A DNA stretch of 64,000 bases from Streptomyces sp. NBC_01549. Its GTDB lineage: Bacteria > Actinomycetota > Actinomycetes > Streptomycetales > Streptomycetaceae. Where the stretch lies: contig NZ_JAPEPW010000003.1 of assembly GCF_026339955.1 (NCBI RefSeq), positions 248,001 through 312,000 on the forward strand. Reading direction: 5' to 3'. The notes under the pieces were generated by a model. That model was not told where the DNA came from, did not search any database, and saw only the letters and a list, made by a program, of their open reading frames with translations. Every line of letters begins with the position of its first letter. Position 1 is the first letter of the stretch. A program made the translations under genes and the position numbers. Shown one piece after another: positions 26,304 to 34,437 of the stretch.

Positions 26304-27313
26304 AAGTCTTCTCAGCAACGTGACGGTTGCGGTGTGTGACGCTGCCGGACGGCGCGGGATGGTGACTCGGCGTCAGACATGAGTGAAGCCCCTGGTAGGA
26401 ACGGGTCTGCGAAGATCACGTTCCGCACAACCAGAGGCTCCACGTGGCGTCCAGTATCACCTACACCGCCGTGCTCGATGTCCGCAGGGCGACCGCCGAG
26501 CATCTCGCGAAGCTGCTGCGCGGGCACCGCGAACAGCTCGGGACCCGCAAGGGCACTCGCGCGCTGGGCGTCTTCCGGCAGGCGGTGCTCGTGCTGCGCT
26601 GGTTCGTCGACGGTACCCGGCTGGTCCAACTCGCCCGGGACAACGGCATCTCGGTACCGACCGCCTACCGCTACCTGCACGAAGGGCTGACGGTGCTCGC
26701 CGACCACGCTCCCGATCTGTCCACCGCGCTGGAGAGGGCAGCGGCAGCCGGGTACACCCACCTCAACCTGGACGGCACGGTCATACGCACCGACCGAGTG
26801 GCCGCCGCCGGCCCCAACGGCGCGGACCTGTGGTGGTCGGGCAAGCACAAGCACCACGGAGGAAACGTGCAGGTCATCGCCGCCCCGGACGGCTGGCCCA
26901 TCTGGGTCTCCCCGGTCCGCCCGGGCCGCGAGCACGACACCACCTGCGCACGGGCCCACGGACTGGTCGACACCCTGAACCGGCTCGCCGCCACCCTGGG
27001 CGTCCCCACCCTGACCGACCTCGGCTACGAGAACGCCGGGCCCGGCTTCCGCCACCCGGTCAAGAAGCCCAACGGCGGTGAACTCGCCGAACCCGACCAG
27101 GCGTTCAACGCCGTAATCCGAGGCGTCCACGCTGTCGCCGAACGTGCCAACGCCCTGCTGAAGGTCACTTTCAAGGCCCTGCGCAGGGTCAGCCTCGACC
27201 CTGCGGCCATCACCCGCATCGCCCGAGCCGCCCTCGTCTTGCTCCAGCTCGAGCACGGCCGCACCGCCTGAACGAAGATCACAAAACGTCACGAGGCGTT
27301 ACCGAGAAGAGTT
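26304..27313 (+). mobile_element. IS5-like insertion sequence, copy 2 (1010 bp)
   Basis: Same length and ends as the element at 2739-3748 but in the opposite orientation. It is flanked by CAGTG at 26299-26303 and 27314-27318, a separate target duplication inside an unrelated reading frame. Both copies prefer a CASTG target. Confidence 0.9.
26444..27271 (+). CDS. IS5-family DDE transposase, copy 2
   Basis: A 275-residue transposase nearly identical to the one at 2781-3608. It has Ile in DNGISVP and Asn in AFNAVIRG. The DDE residues (LNLDGTVI, LTDLGYENAG, VAERANALLK) and the helix-turn-helix region are intact. It starts at a GTG and is probably active, given two near-identical copies with clean target duplications in one window. 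Confidence 0.9.
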   Translation: MASSITYTAVLDVRRATAEHLAKLLRGHREQLGTRKGTRALGVFRQAVLVLRWFVDGTRLVQLARDNGISVPTAYRYLHEGLTVLADHAPDLSTALERAAAAGYTHLNLDGTVIRTDRVAAAGPNGADLWWSGKHKHHGGNVQVIAAPDGWPIWVSPVRPGREHDTTCARAHGLVDTLNRLAATLGVPTLTDLGYENAGPGFRHPVKKPNGGELAEPDQAFNAVIRGVHAVAERANALLKVTFKALRRVSLDPAAITRIARAALVLLQLEHGRTA

Positions 27314-27575
27314 CAGTGAGTATATCGATCTCCCTTCCGATATTCTGGCAGCATTGACGCGGCTCGCCCTCGGCGCATTTGCGGGAGTGGCCTTATCCTC
27401 TCAGCTCAACGGGATTTCAGCAGCAATAGCGGTCGGAGCATCGGCTCCGGCACTGCTAACGCAATTCGGTGGCCTTAAGGCAGCCCAGGCGGCGATCAGC
27501 GAGAGCTCTCCTGGCACTTCGGATTCTGGCCAGTGACACGCACGTCACCGTACGAGCCGAATAAGGATCTACATC

Positions 27576-28559
27576 ATGAACATTTCCGGTCGCCGATACT
27601 GGATATCATTGACCGATTCCAGAGGTGAAACTCCTGTAGCGCTGGATGATTTAGTCGAGCGAGGGCGCCGCAAAGACCAGAGTTTATGGCGCAGGTATCT
27701 CGCCTCGTTACTCGACGTCAACCTGGTCAAAGAAGGCCCGCCCGCCACCAAGGTGCGGCATGCCGAACGCACCGCAACCCCGGCTCCCCGTCAGGGCAGC
27801 GAAACCGACAACAGGGCTAAGGTCCTGCACGCGCGGGTCAGCAAAATCTCGCGTGCCACCGAGGTACGGCATACCGATCAACCCGAGGACCCAGCTGAAG
27901 GGTGGAGTGACAAGAGCGCCAACAGGACCAGGATCCTAATCGCGTCCATCGGCACGCTGGCGGGCATCGCCGCCGCGGCCACCGGATCCTTCCTCGCTCA
28001 GAATGGTGAGAGCGCTGCACCGCCTGCTTCAGTCTCCCCACCCGTCTCATCCTCGGCCGGGACTGATGACCCCTGCGATCTGCACCGGCTCGCCGACTCC
28101 TGGAATCAGCCGCCGTCACAGCGCTACAACGAGACGCTGTTCGGGAACCGCGAGGCGCCACGTGTCTACACGCAGGTGGGTGGCCCGGCGGGGAACCCCG
28201 AAATCAGCGTCAAGGGGCAGCTGAGCCTCGACATCCCGGCAGGCCAGGTCCTCTATCTCATCACCCGGCCCGACCCGGACTCGAAAGACGAGTACGGACA
28301 CCCGGGAAACGGCCATTTCTATCCGGGCGCACCCATCAGCCCCACGTCCAGCGGCTGCTGGGAGGACGACAACCACTCGGTCGGTTATCCCGGCGTCGAG
28401 GGAATCAGCGTGAACTACCTGCTCGTCCTCGTGGGTTCCGACGAGGCCGCGAAGTTCCCGGTCGACTCCAAGGCAAAAAACTGGGACGGATACAGCGCGG
28501 TCGACTGGCAGGCGATTACCAAGATCGACGTCATGGAGTTCCACGTCTCAACAGCCTAG
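27576..28559 (+). CDS. membrane-anchored protein of unknown function
   Basis: The ATG at 27576 follows AAGGATC. A 327-residue protein: residues 1-115 are hydrophilic and probably cytoplasmic (RYWISLTDSRGETPVALDD), one transmembrane segment follows (ILIASIGTLAGIAAAATGSF), then a Ser/Pro linker and an extracellular domain of about 170 residues with two Cys (DDPCDLHRL and SSGCWEDD). The extracellular part (SLDIPAGQVLYLITRPDPDS) looks beta-rich. The GC content is lower than that of its neighbours, suggesting transfer. Family not recognised. Confidence 0.7.
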   Translation: MNISGRRYWISLTDSRGETPVALDDLVERGRRKDQSLWRRYLASLLDVNLVKEGPPATKVRHAERTATPAPRQGSETDNRAKVLHARVSKISRATEVRHTDQPEDPAEGWSDKSANRTRILIASIGTLAGIAAAATGSFLAQNGESAAPPASVSPPVSSSAGTDDPCDLHRLADSWNQPPSQRYNETLFGNREAPRVYTQVGGPAGNPEISVKGQLSLDIPAGQVLYLITRPDPDSKDEYGHPGNGHFYPGAPISPTSSGCWEDDNHSVGYPGVEGISVNYLLVLVGSDEAAKFPVDSKAKNWDGYSAVDWQAITKIDVMEFHVSTA

Positions 28560-28773
28560 GTGTCCTGCCCGAAGAAGCGATCGTGTCGGCCCATCCACCG
28601 CAACCCGGTCCAGACCGCTCACCCCTTTGCACCGGGTCTCTGCTTGGGGATATTGCACGCAACCTGGGCAACCCGAGCGGCGAGTACGGCATGGACGGTA
28701 CCGGGGCCACGGCGGCCTCTTTCGCGCCACCGTGAAGGAGTCCGGTGCCTTCTGTACGGGCGGTGGGTAGCTC

Positions 28774-29127
28774 ATGGGGATGGCGAAGAAGAGAAGGACG
28801 AAGGCGCGCTCCTCCACCGGGCTGGTGCGGCTGACCAAGCAGAAGATCGTCGACGGCTTACCGGGGCCGGACGGCGTACGGATCCGGTACGCGGTACCGG
28901 AGGAGGCCGACGCGGTGACCGAGCTGCTGAAGATGGCCGACGACGACCTGGAGACCGGCCATCTCGAAGCACTCGCCGACGGGCAGTGCGGCACGTGGCT
29001 GCTGGACGCGCTGACCGGCGCCAGGCCAGCTGTCCGGTCTCAGTCGACCTGGTCCCAATCTCAGGTGATCTGGTCCGATTCGCCCGTCGTCTCAGGCGAT
29101 CTGGTCGGTGTGACTGCTGTGCGGTGA
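28774..29127 (+). pseudogene. GNAT-type acetyltransferase, N-terminal fragment
   Basis: The first 85 residues (KIVDGLPGPDGVRIRYAVPE, EADAVTELLKMADDDLETGH) look like the start of a GNAT N-acetyltransferase; the acetyl-CoA-binding core is absent. At about 29036 the frame enters a cluster of 18-bp repeats and reads QSTWSQSQVIWSDSPV to a stop. The gene was cut by the element whose end repeats lie here. Confidence 0.55.
29038..29107 (+). repeat. left cluster of 18-bp repeats, TCTCA-N6-CTGGTCC (3 copies)
   Basis: Copies at 29038-29055, 29059-29076 and 29090-29107 (the last ends G instead of C), all in the same orientation. The matching right cluster is at 31485-31619. Multiple short subterminal repeats of this kind are typical of IS21-family ends, but no istA/istB gene is present between the clusters. 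Confidence 0.85.
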
Positions 29128-29251
29128 AGTTGAGGAATCCGAGACTGCCGCCGGTCAGAGGGAGCCCGGAGTGGTTCAGCCCGGGCAGTCTCGACCTGGC
29201 GATTCAAGGCCGTGGGCTGCCCGGGCATTCTCGGGGTGCCCACCGTAGGTG

Positions 29252-30397
29252 TCAGGCGCCGAGCGTGCGGAAGAAGGCGCGGACGTCGGTGACGAACGCC
29301 TCTGGCTGCTCCAGCGCGAGGAAGTTGCCGCCGTGCTCCAGCTCGCTCCAGTGGGTGATGTAGTGGTCCCGCTCGGCAAAGCGGCGGATGGCGATGTCGG
29401 TGTGCAAGGCAACGGCCACGCCGGTCGGGACGGTGCCGCGCGTCTTCGGGGCCCAGGCGCTGGCGTCGTGGCCTGCCTCGTAGTAGAGGTTCGCCGAGGA
29501 GCCGGCCGTGCCGCTGAACCAGTAGACGCTGATGTTGGTCAGCAGGCGGTCGCGGCCCACGGCGTCCTCGGGGAGCTCGGCGGCCGGGTCCGTCCACTCC
29601 TTGAACTTTTCGGCGATCCAGGCGAGTTGGCCGACCGGCGAGTCGTGCAGGCCGTAGGCGAGGGTCTGCGGGCGGGTGGACTGGATGGCGTTGAAGCCCA
29701 TCTTGTCCTGCTGGAAGTTCTCCAGCCGGGCCAGCCGCTCCATCTCGGGCCCGGTCAGCCCCTCGAGTTCGGCGGGATCCCCGGAGGGGAAGGTGACCAG
29801 GCCGTTGACGTGAATGCCGACGATCCGCTCGGGTGCCTGGCGCCCCATCTCGGCGGCGACCCAAGCGCCGCCGCCCGTTCCCTGAACGCCGTAGGCGCTG
29901 TAGCCGAGCCGGCTCATCAGCTCGACGAACGCGCCTGCGATGCGGCCGGTGTTCCAGCCGGCCTCGCCGAGCGGACCGGAGAAGCCGGTGCCGGGGGTGG
30001 AGGTCACGATGACGTGGAAGTCCTGCGTCAGCGGGCGGATGACCTCGACGAACTGCACGAACGAGCAGGGCCAGTCGTGCAGCAGGAGCAGCGGGACGGC
30101 CGCCGGGTTCTGCGAACGGACGTGTAGGAAGTGGATGTTCTGGCTGTCGATCTCGGTGGTGAACTGGGGGAACTCATTGAGCTCCGCCTCCGCCTTGCGC
30201 CAGTCGAAACCGTCGGCCCAGTACGCGGCCAGGGCCTTGAGGTAGTCGGTGGGTACACCCCGGCTCCAGCCGGTGCCGGGGATCTCGCTGCCCCAGCGGG
30301 TACGCGCCAGCCGGTCGCGCAGGTCGTCGAGCTCGTCCTGCGCGACGTCGATGCGGTACGGGTGGATCCGGGCGTCGGTGTTGCTGCTGCTCTCCAT
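29252..30397 (-). CDS. epoxide hydrolase-like alpha/beta-hydrolase with atypical nucleophile
   Basis: A 381-residue protein with the N-terminal EHN domain of microsomal-type epoxide hydrolases (FPQFTTEIDSQNIHFLHVRS) and the alpha/beta-hydrolase fold, including HDWPCSF in place of the HGWP oxyanion motif. The usual nucleophile box QGGDWGA aligns with QGTGGGAW, so the catalytic Asp appears to be Gly. The lid Tyr (ISVYWFSGTAGSS), and the C-terminal His region (HWSELEHGGNFLALEQPE) are kept. It may be inactive as a hydrolase or have another role. It diverges from a WYL regulator 62 bp away, which probably controls it. Confidence 0.85.
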   Translation of the reverse strand: MESSSNTDARIHPYRIDVAQDELDDLRDRLARTRWGSEIPGTGWSRGVPTDYLKALAAYWADGFDWRKAEAELNEFPQFTTEIDSQNIHFLHVRSQNPAAVPLLLLHDWPCSFVQFVEVIRPLTQDFHVIVTSTPGTGFSGPLGEAGWNTGRIAGAFVELMSRLGYSAYGVQGTGGGAWVAAEMGRQAPERIVGIHVNGLVTFPSGDPAELEGLTGPEMERLARLENFQQDKMGFNAIQSTRPQTLAYGLHDSPVGQLAWIAEKFKEWTDPAAELPEDAVGRDRLLTNISVYWFSGTAGSSANLYYEAGHDASAWAPKTRGTVPTGVAVALHTDIAIRRFAERDHYITHWSELEHGGNFLALEQPEAFVTDVRAFFRTLGA

Positions 30398-30459
30398 GGG
30401 TAAGACAGTATTCTCAATATAGGCACGCTACGTTCCTAATGACACCTCAGGCTGGCTTC

Positions 30460-31428
30460 ATGCTTGATACTTCCGCGCGTTTGCTGCGTCTGCTCTCCCT
30501 GCTGCAGACCCCGCGGGCCTGGCCGGGATCCGAACTGGCCGAGCGCCTGGGGGTGAGCGGCCGTACCGTCCGCAATGACATCGACCGACTGCGCGAGCTC
30601 GGCTATCCCGTGGACGCCACGCGCGGAGCCACCGGCGGCTACCGGCTGGGCGCCGGGGCGGCGATGCCCCCGCTGCTACTCGACGACGAGGAGGCCGTCG
30701 CGGTGACGATCGCGCTGCGCACCGCGGCGCAGGGCGCCGTCCCCGGCACCGAGGAGACCTCGCTGCAGGCGCTGGCCAAGCTGGAGCAGGTGCTGCCCTC
30801 GCGGCTGCGCCGACGGGTGCGGACGATCCAGGCGTACACCGTGGCCGTGCCAGCCGACCGTCCGGCCCCGACCGTCTCCGCGGACGTGCTGACCGCCCTG
30901 GTCTCCGCCTGCCGCGACCGGGAACGGCTGCGCTTCGCCTACCTGGCCCACGCCGGATCGCCCACCCGCCGTGTGGTGGAGCCGTATCGGGCGGTGAACT
31001 GGGGACGGCGCTGGTACCTGGTGGCGTGGGACGTCGAGCGCGAGGACTGGCGGACCTTCAGGGTCGACCGAATCCAGCCCTCCACCCCGACCGGACCGCG
31101 CTTCGCCCCGCGCGAACCGCCCGGCGGCGACATCGCGGCGTACGTCTCCCAACGGGTGTCGAGCGCGGCCTGGCGCTACCGCGCGCGGGTGACCGTCCAT
31201 GCCCCGGCGACGGCGGTGATCGAGCAGATCAACCCCGCAGTTGGCACAGTCGAGGCGCTCGACGCCGACAGCTGCGCCCTGATCACCGGTGCAGACACGG
31301 TGCAGACCCTCGCCGTCTACCTGGGCATGCTCGACTTCGACTTCGACGTCACCGAGCCCGTGGAACTGGTCACCTACCTCCGTCGACTCGCCGACCGCTA
31401 CGCCCGCTCTACACCGCCTACCCGTTGA
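30460..31428 (+). CDS. WYL-domain transcriptional regulator (YafY/DeoR-type)
   Basis: About 322 residues from ATG 30460 (MLDTSARLLRLLSLLQTPRA), the usual start in this family; an ATG at 30439 is in frame. The N-terminal winged helix has the recognition segment GVSGRTVRNDIDRLRELGYP. The WYL domain follows (FAYLAHAGSPTRRVVEPYRA, WYLVAWDVEREDWRTFRVDR), then the WCX extension. It is divergent from the epoxide hydrolase-like gene; the 60-bp gap contains AT-rich TATTCTCAATATAGG, probably overlapping promoters. These regulators respond to nucleotides or small molecules; the ligand is unknown here. Confidence 0.9.
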   Translation: MLDTSARLLRLLSLLQTPRAWPGSELAERLGVSGRTVRNDIDRLRELGYPVDATRGATGGYRLGAGAAMPPLLLDDEEAVAVTIALRTAAQGAVPGTEETSLQALAKLEQVLPSRLRRRVRTIQAYTVAVPADRPAPTVSADVLTALVSACRDRERLRFAYLAHAGSPTRRVVEPYRAVNWGRRWYLVAWDVEREDWRTFRVDRIQPSTPTGPRFAPREPPGGDIAAYVSQRVSSAAWRYRARVTVHAPATAVIEQINPAVGTVEALDADSCALITGADTVQTLAVYLGMLDFDFDVTEPVELVTYLRRLADRYARSTPPTR

Positions 31429-31484
31429 GGCGAAAAGACCCGCCAGGCCCGCCAAGACCGGTATCAAACAGATCCGCCGCTGCC

Positions 31485-31619
31485 GGACCAGATTCTCTGA
31501 GACAACTCAGGAGAACAGCCCCGGCGGACCACATCAAATGAGATCCGCGTCAGGCAGCCGTCTCAACCCATCTGGTCGCCCCAGCTCACAGCTCCAGGTC
31601 CGGACCAGATCAATTGAGA
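31485..31619 (-). repeat. right cluster of 18-bp repeats, TCTCA-N6-CTGGTCC (4 copies)
   Basis: Minus-strand copies at 31485-31502, 31526-31543 (first C of CTGGTCC changed to G) and 31602-31619, with a plus-strand copy at 31561-31578 (ends G). Together with 29038-29107 they bracket the epoxide hydrolase-like/WYL pair. The outermost copies cut two unrelated genes. Confidence 0.85.
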
Positions 31620-32012
31620 CGGGACACCAGCGGAGACGGGCGTGTCCATCGGGTGCAGCCAGCGGACCGGGACGGTGAGCGCGGCGACCCGAGGGAGCTC
31701 CACGGGTTCGCCGTCGGCATCGAGCAGCATGCCGGTGACCTGGTAGCCGTGGCCGGGCGGCAAGCCGGCGGCCTCGACCTGGTCCTCGGTGAGTTCCACC
31801 GTGATGCGGGTGGTGGCGGCCATCCGCAGACCTTGGGCGGTACGGGCTTCGGTGTCGACGTCGGTGACGGACAACGGGAAGTACGTGCCGCGCAGCCAGC
31901 TCAGGGCCCACCAGGAGTCGCCCATCGTCTCCGGTCGGTATCGCCGGTACGGGAGCGCGAACGGCACCTCGCAGCGGTACGTCTGCCCCACCCTGACGTC
32001 CTTGGTGCGCAT
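31563..32012 (-). pseudogene. unknown gene, 3' end replaced by repeat DNA
   Basis: The ATG at 32012 follows CTGGAGGC and opens a protein beginning MRTKDVRVGQTYRCEVPFAL. About 130 native residues include TTRITVELTEDQVEAAGLPP and VTGMLLDADGEPVELPRVAA, a beta-rich pattern. After TPVSAG the frame enters the right repeat cluster (VPSQLIWSGPG) and stops. It resembles small conserved actinobacterial hypotheticals, but I cannot name it. Confidence 0.55.
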
Positions 32013-32183
32013 GCCTCCAGGGTGCTCCCCGCCGGGCACCATCGCCGCCCGCGCGTCCAGACACCGACGGCCAACGCCGCTCCGGCATCCCGGCCTGACC
32101 CGTCCGGCGGGACCCAGCCCGCCGCCCGAACCTGGGTCTGCTTTGATCCCTGGGTCCTGGGTCCTGGGTCCAGCTGGGTCCGG

Positions 32184-32334
32184 GATCTGTGTCATCGGCG
32201 CCGATCTGTGTCATCAACCCCCTGTTCTCCCAGGTGGTCGCGGCGACCTGTGCCACTGTTCAGCTGTGTCATCGGGCCGGGTTTCGTCCGTACCGCAGAC
32301 CAATGCCGCGCCCCGGCGATACCGTGATGACACA
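32184..32334 (+). repeat. repeated GATCTGTGTCATC motif upstream of a toxin-antitoxin pair
   Basis: Direct copies at 32184-32196 and 32203-32215, a shorter copy CTGTGTCATC at 32264-32273, and an inverted near-copy at 32326-32334. A short GGGTCCT tandem repeat precedes them (about 32154-32180). They could be antitoxin operators, or the end repeats of another IS21-like element. Confidence 0.7.
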
Positions 32335-32361
32335 CGCCATATGACGCCCCAGGAGCCCTCG

Positions 32362-32592
32362 ATGAGCCAGGAGCCGGCCACCGCGCCCGACCGCCAGCCG
32401 CTCGATGCGACCGCCGCCGAATCGGTCCGCAGGTACGCGGCCGACCAGCGCGCGCGGGTCGACGTCCTCGCCTCCGTCCTGGAGGACATCGCTGAGAACG
32501 GCTACCCCTCGCCGGAGTCCGGCGTGCCGTGGGAGGTCGCCCGCGACGCCCACCTAGCCCGTCTCGCCGACGGGGAGCCCCGTGTCGCTTGA
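32362..32592 (+). CDS. antitoxin-like protein of a RelE/ParE module
   Basis: The ATG at 32362 follows AGGAG and gives 76 residues. The N terminus is disordered. A helix follows (ESVRRYAADQRARVDVLASV), then DIAENGYPSPESGVPWEVAR. Its end overlaps the toxin gene by 11 bases. Size, charge and overlap are those of an antitoxin. No DNA-binding fold is obvious. Confidence 0.65.
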   Translation: MSQEPATAPDRQPLDATAAESVRRYAADQRARVDVLASVLEDIAENGYPSPESGVPWEVARDAHLARLADGEPRVA

Positions 32593-32866
32593 CCACGGTG
32601 CGCGGCGCTCCCGGGTCATTCTGGTGGAGCCCGCGCTCACCCAGCTGGCGAAGCTCACCGCGGACGAGACGCACCGCCTGGACCGCGCGATCGTCGCGAT
32701 CAGCGTCAACCCAGAGCTCGGCACCGAGGTGCCCGGCACCCTGCTGCGCGACTACGTCGACGAGGTCGACGGCGTGCGGGTGATCTTCTATGTGACGGCT
32801 CTGGGGTCTGGCGTTATCTCGGGTTTGTGTGGCGTCGTTGCAGCTCAGAGCTTCGCTGCTGTGTGA
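32582..32866 (+). CDS. RelE/ParE-family toxin, probably altered C terminus
   Basis: The GTG at 32582 follows GGGGAG. Residues 1-75 match RelE/ParE-type proteins: HRLDRAIVAISVNPELGTEV and YVDEVDGVRVIFYVTALG. After that the usual short beta-strand end is replaced by SGVISGLCGVVAAQSFAAV, suggesting the 3' end was replaced near 32807. These toxins cleave ribosome-bound mRNA or block gyrase; activity here is doubtful. Confidence 0.65.
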   Translation: MSLDHGARRSRVILVEPALTQLAKLTADETHRLDRAIVAISVNPELGTEVPGTLLRDYVDEVDGVRVIFYVTALGSGVISGLCGVVAAQSFAAV

Positions 32867-32906
32867 GGGACGTTAGCCACGGTCCCGCTTCAAATAGGGT
32901 GACGGG

Positions 32907-33253
32907 GTGTCTCAGAGTCCTGATCAGCCGCTTCTGCCGTCTCGTCATCAAGTTGGCAGCCTTCGTGACTTCCTCCATGGAAGGACGTACTCGGCTGCCT
33001 CAGTCACCATCCGGCTCGACGGTGCACCGTCTCATGCTGCGGGCTCGCCTCTGGATGACGTGAGCAAGGTCTCCGATGCCCTGTATGAGGTTGTCGACGG
33101 TCTCGCTAGGCAGGTGCTGGACGCGGTTTTCTCCGGGCAGCCGAACGCTGAGGCGCGTGGGTCGCGCTCTTGCTGATCGCCCAGAACTGGCGGGACTCAC
33201 CTGATCTGCCGGCAGAGTTGAAGACCTTGGTTAATGAGGCCCTTCCACTCTGA
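32907..33253 (+). pseudogene. unknown small protein, frameshifted
   Basis: GTG 32907 opens MSQSPDQPLLPSRHQVGSLR and continues through SAASVTIRLDGAPSHAAGSP and YEVVDGLARQVLDAVF. Near 33153 one base is missing, and the next frame gives WVALLLIAQNWRDSPDLPAE and LKTLVNEALPL to a stop at 33253. Both halves look like real protein, so this is one gene with a frameshift, about 114 residues. Function unknown. Confidence 0.5.
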
Positions 33254-33295
33254 TGGGCGGCAACGCTGGATCGTCACCAGTCGAGCTCCGTCAGG

Positions 33296-33805
33296 TCATC
33301 GCTCCTGGTCTCCAGCTGCGCGGAGTCTGGCAGCGGCTTCAGCGGGTGTGTCGTAGTAGCCGGGGCGAGCCAGGAGGACCGAGCTGAAGTAGTAGCCCTG
33401 TTCTTCGTCGGGTTTGTCGTCCGCTTCGAAGGGGCGCCAAAAGCTGAGAAGAAGGTCTGGTGCGATGAAGGAGGCCGGGTCGTCCTCGGCCTCGGTGATC
33501 GTGGCGAGCCCTCGCAGCTGGGTGACCACCTCGGCAGCGGGCAGACCGAAGACATCGATGCCGCGGAACCGGACGATGTCTTGGCCGCTGGCGGGTCGGC
33601 CCAGCTCGATTGCTTCCAGCTTGCCGCGCGAGCAGTGAATGCTGACCATCAGGCCGCTTGGCCGGAAGACGAACCTGCCCAATTGGTCTGATTCCGAGAT
33701 CGCTGAGGAATCGCGGAACGAGGCGAGCGCTTGGTCTGCCGCCTCGCGGGGCATGCCGATGACCAGGGCGCCGAGACCGGTGGGCGGCGTGAGTTCGAAT
33801 TCCAT
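33296..33805 (-). CDS. conserved hypothetical protein (immunity-type fold suspected)
   Basis: A 169-residue soluble protein starting MEFELTPPTGLGALVIGMPR. It alternates short strands and helices (IVRFRGIDVFGLPAAEVVTQ, DLLLSFWRPFEADD, EEQGYYFSSVLLARPGY). No signal peptide or membrane segment. Composition and isolation among mobile genes resemble stand-alone immunity proteins of polymorphic toxin systems, but no toxin gene is adjacent, so this is a guess. Confidence 0.65.
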   Translation of the reverse strand: MEFELTPPTGLGALVIGMPREAADQALASFRDSSAISESDQLGRFVFRPSGLMVSIHCSRGKLEAIELGRPASGQDIVRFRGIDVFGLPAAEVVTQLRGLATITEAEDDPASFIAPDLLLSFWRPFEADDKPDEEQGYYFSSVLLARPGYYDTPAEAAARLRAAGDQER

Positions 33806-33840
33806 GAGCGAATGATTCCAGAACCGATGATCGGCGGGAT

Positions 33841-34437
33841 TCAGCGCTCTGGTGGCAACCGATTCTCGTTGCGGATCATGCGGCGGAGGCTTGTGCGGGC
33901 AGCTGCCAGGTCGTCCTCGAGCTCGGTGACTCGTTGCCGGAGCTGTGTGTTCTCTGTGGTCGCCTGCCGTTCCGCCGTGGAGAGTCGTAGGTTCTCCTCG
34001 GTGAGCTCGCTGATGCGGTTGACCAGGTCGTGGTTGCCTAGCTGTTCGACCTGTTGGCCCAGATGAATGCGGGCTTGTTGCCGTAGCTGTCCGTTCTCGG
34101 TTCGGAGCTGTTTGATCTCCTGTCGGGCGAGAAGCAGGTCGGTCTGCTCGCTGGCGGTGGAGACCTTCCGCCCGCTCCGCTGGTCCTGGTGGCCTTGGGC
34201 AGCCTGTCGGGCTCGTGCCTGATCGATGCGTTCGCGCAGGCCAGGAGCATAGACGAGCCAGCTGGAGACGCCGGCTTCGCGGGCGACCGCGGCGAAGGTG
34301 ATCCGGCGGTTGTCGCGGAGCATGTCCTGGACGGCCTTGAGGACGCGTCCCCGTTTGTCGGCACTGTCCCGTTGACGTGCGGCCTTGAGGATGTCTGCGG
34401 GTGTCCTGGAGGGCTTCTCGGATGTCTCAGCAGGCAT
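33841..34437 (-). CDS. TnpC-like (DUF6262) protein of a Tn554-type transposon
   Basis: A 198-residue protein. The N-terminal third holds a helix-turn-helix (RITFAAVAREAGVSSWLVY). The C-terminal two thirds form a long coiled coil (LARQEIKQLRTENGQLRQQA, then ELTEENLRLSTAERQATTEN). It overlaps the upstream recombinase by 11 bases. In Tn554 the third gene, tnpC, affects orientation and frequency of transposition and is not itself a recombinase. Confidence 0.85.
   Translation of the reverse strand: MPAETSEKPSRTPADILKAARQRDSADKRGRVLKAVQDMLRDNRRITFAAVAREAGVSSWLVYAPGLRERIDQARARQAAQGHQDQRSGRKVSTASEQTDLLLARQEIKQLRTENGQLRQQARIHLGQQVEQLGNHDLVNRISELTEENLRLSTAERQATTENTQLRQRVTELEDDLAAARTSLRRMIRNENRLPPER

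Larger units (their letters stand above)
26142..27536 (+). pseudogene. unknown gene, 5'-truncated and split by IS5-like copy 2
   Basis: The left piece (EEVLTALEKAATEEEKAR to SAPPETNDPDGL) stops at the IS. Removing 26304-27313 and one CAGTG copy restores the frame exactly: PDGLSEYIDLPSDILAALTR, then LALGAFAGVALSSQLNG and a stop at 27536. The product has a charged Ala/Pro-rich stretch followed by a hydrophobic segment, possibly membrane-associated. The 5' end is lost at the group II intron relic. No family recognised. Confidence 0.7.

Noticed and set aside
2739..27313. Composite transposon made of the two inverted IS5-like copies with the terpenoid locus as cargo
   Set aside because: Each copy has its own matching 5-bp flank (CACTG and CAGTG) and sits inside a different interrupted gene whose frame is restored by removing the IS alone. 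This indicates two independent insertions.
29038..31619. CRISPR-like repeat array
   Set aside because: The repeats are 18 bp with internal variable bases, irregularly spaced and split into two clusters around genes; there is no spacer periodicity or cas gene.
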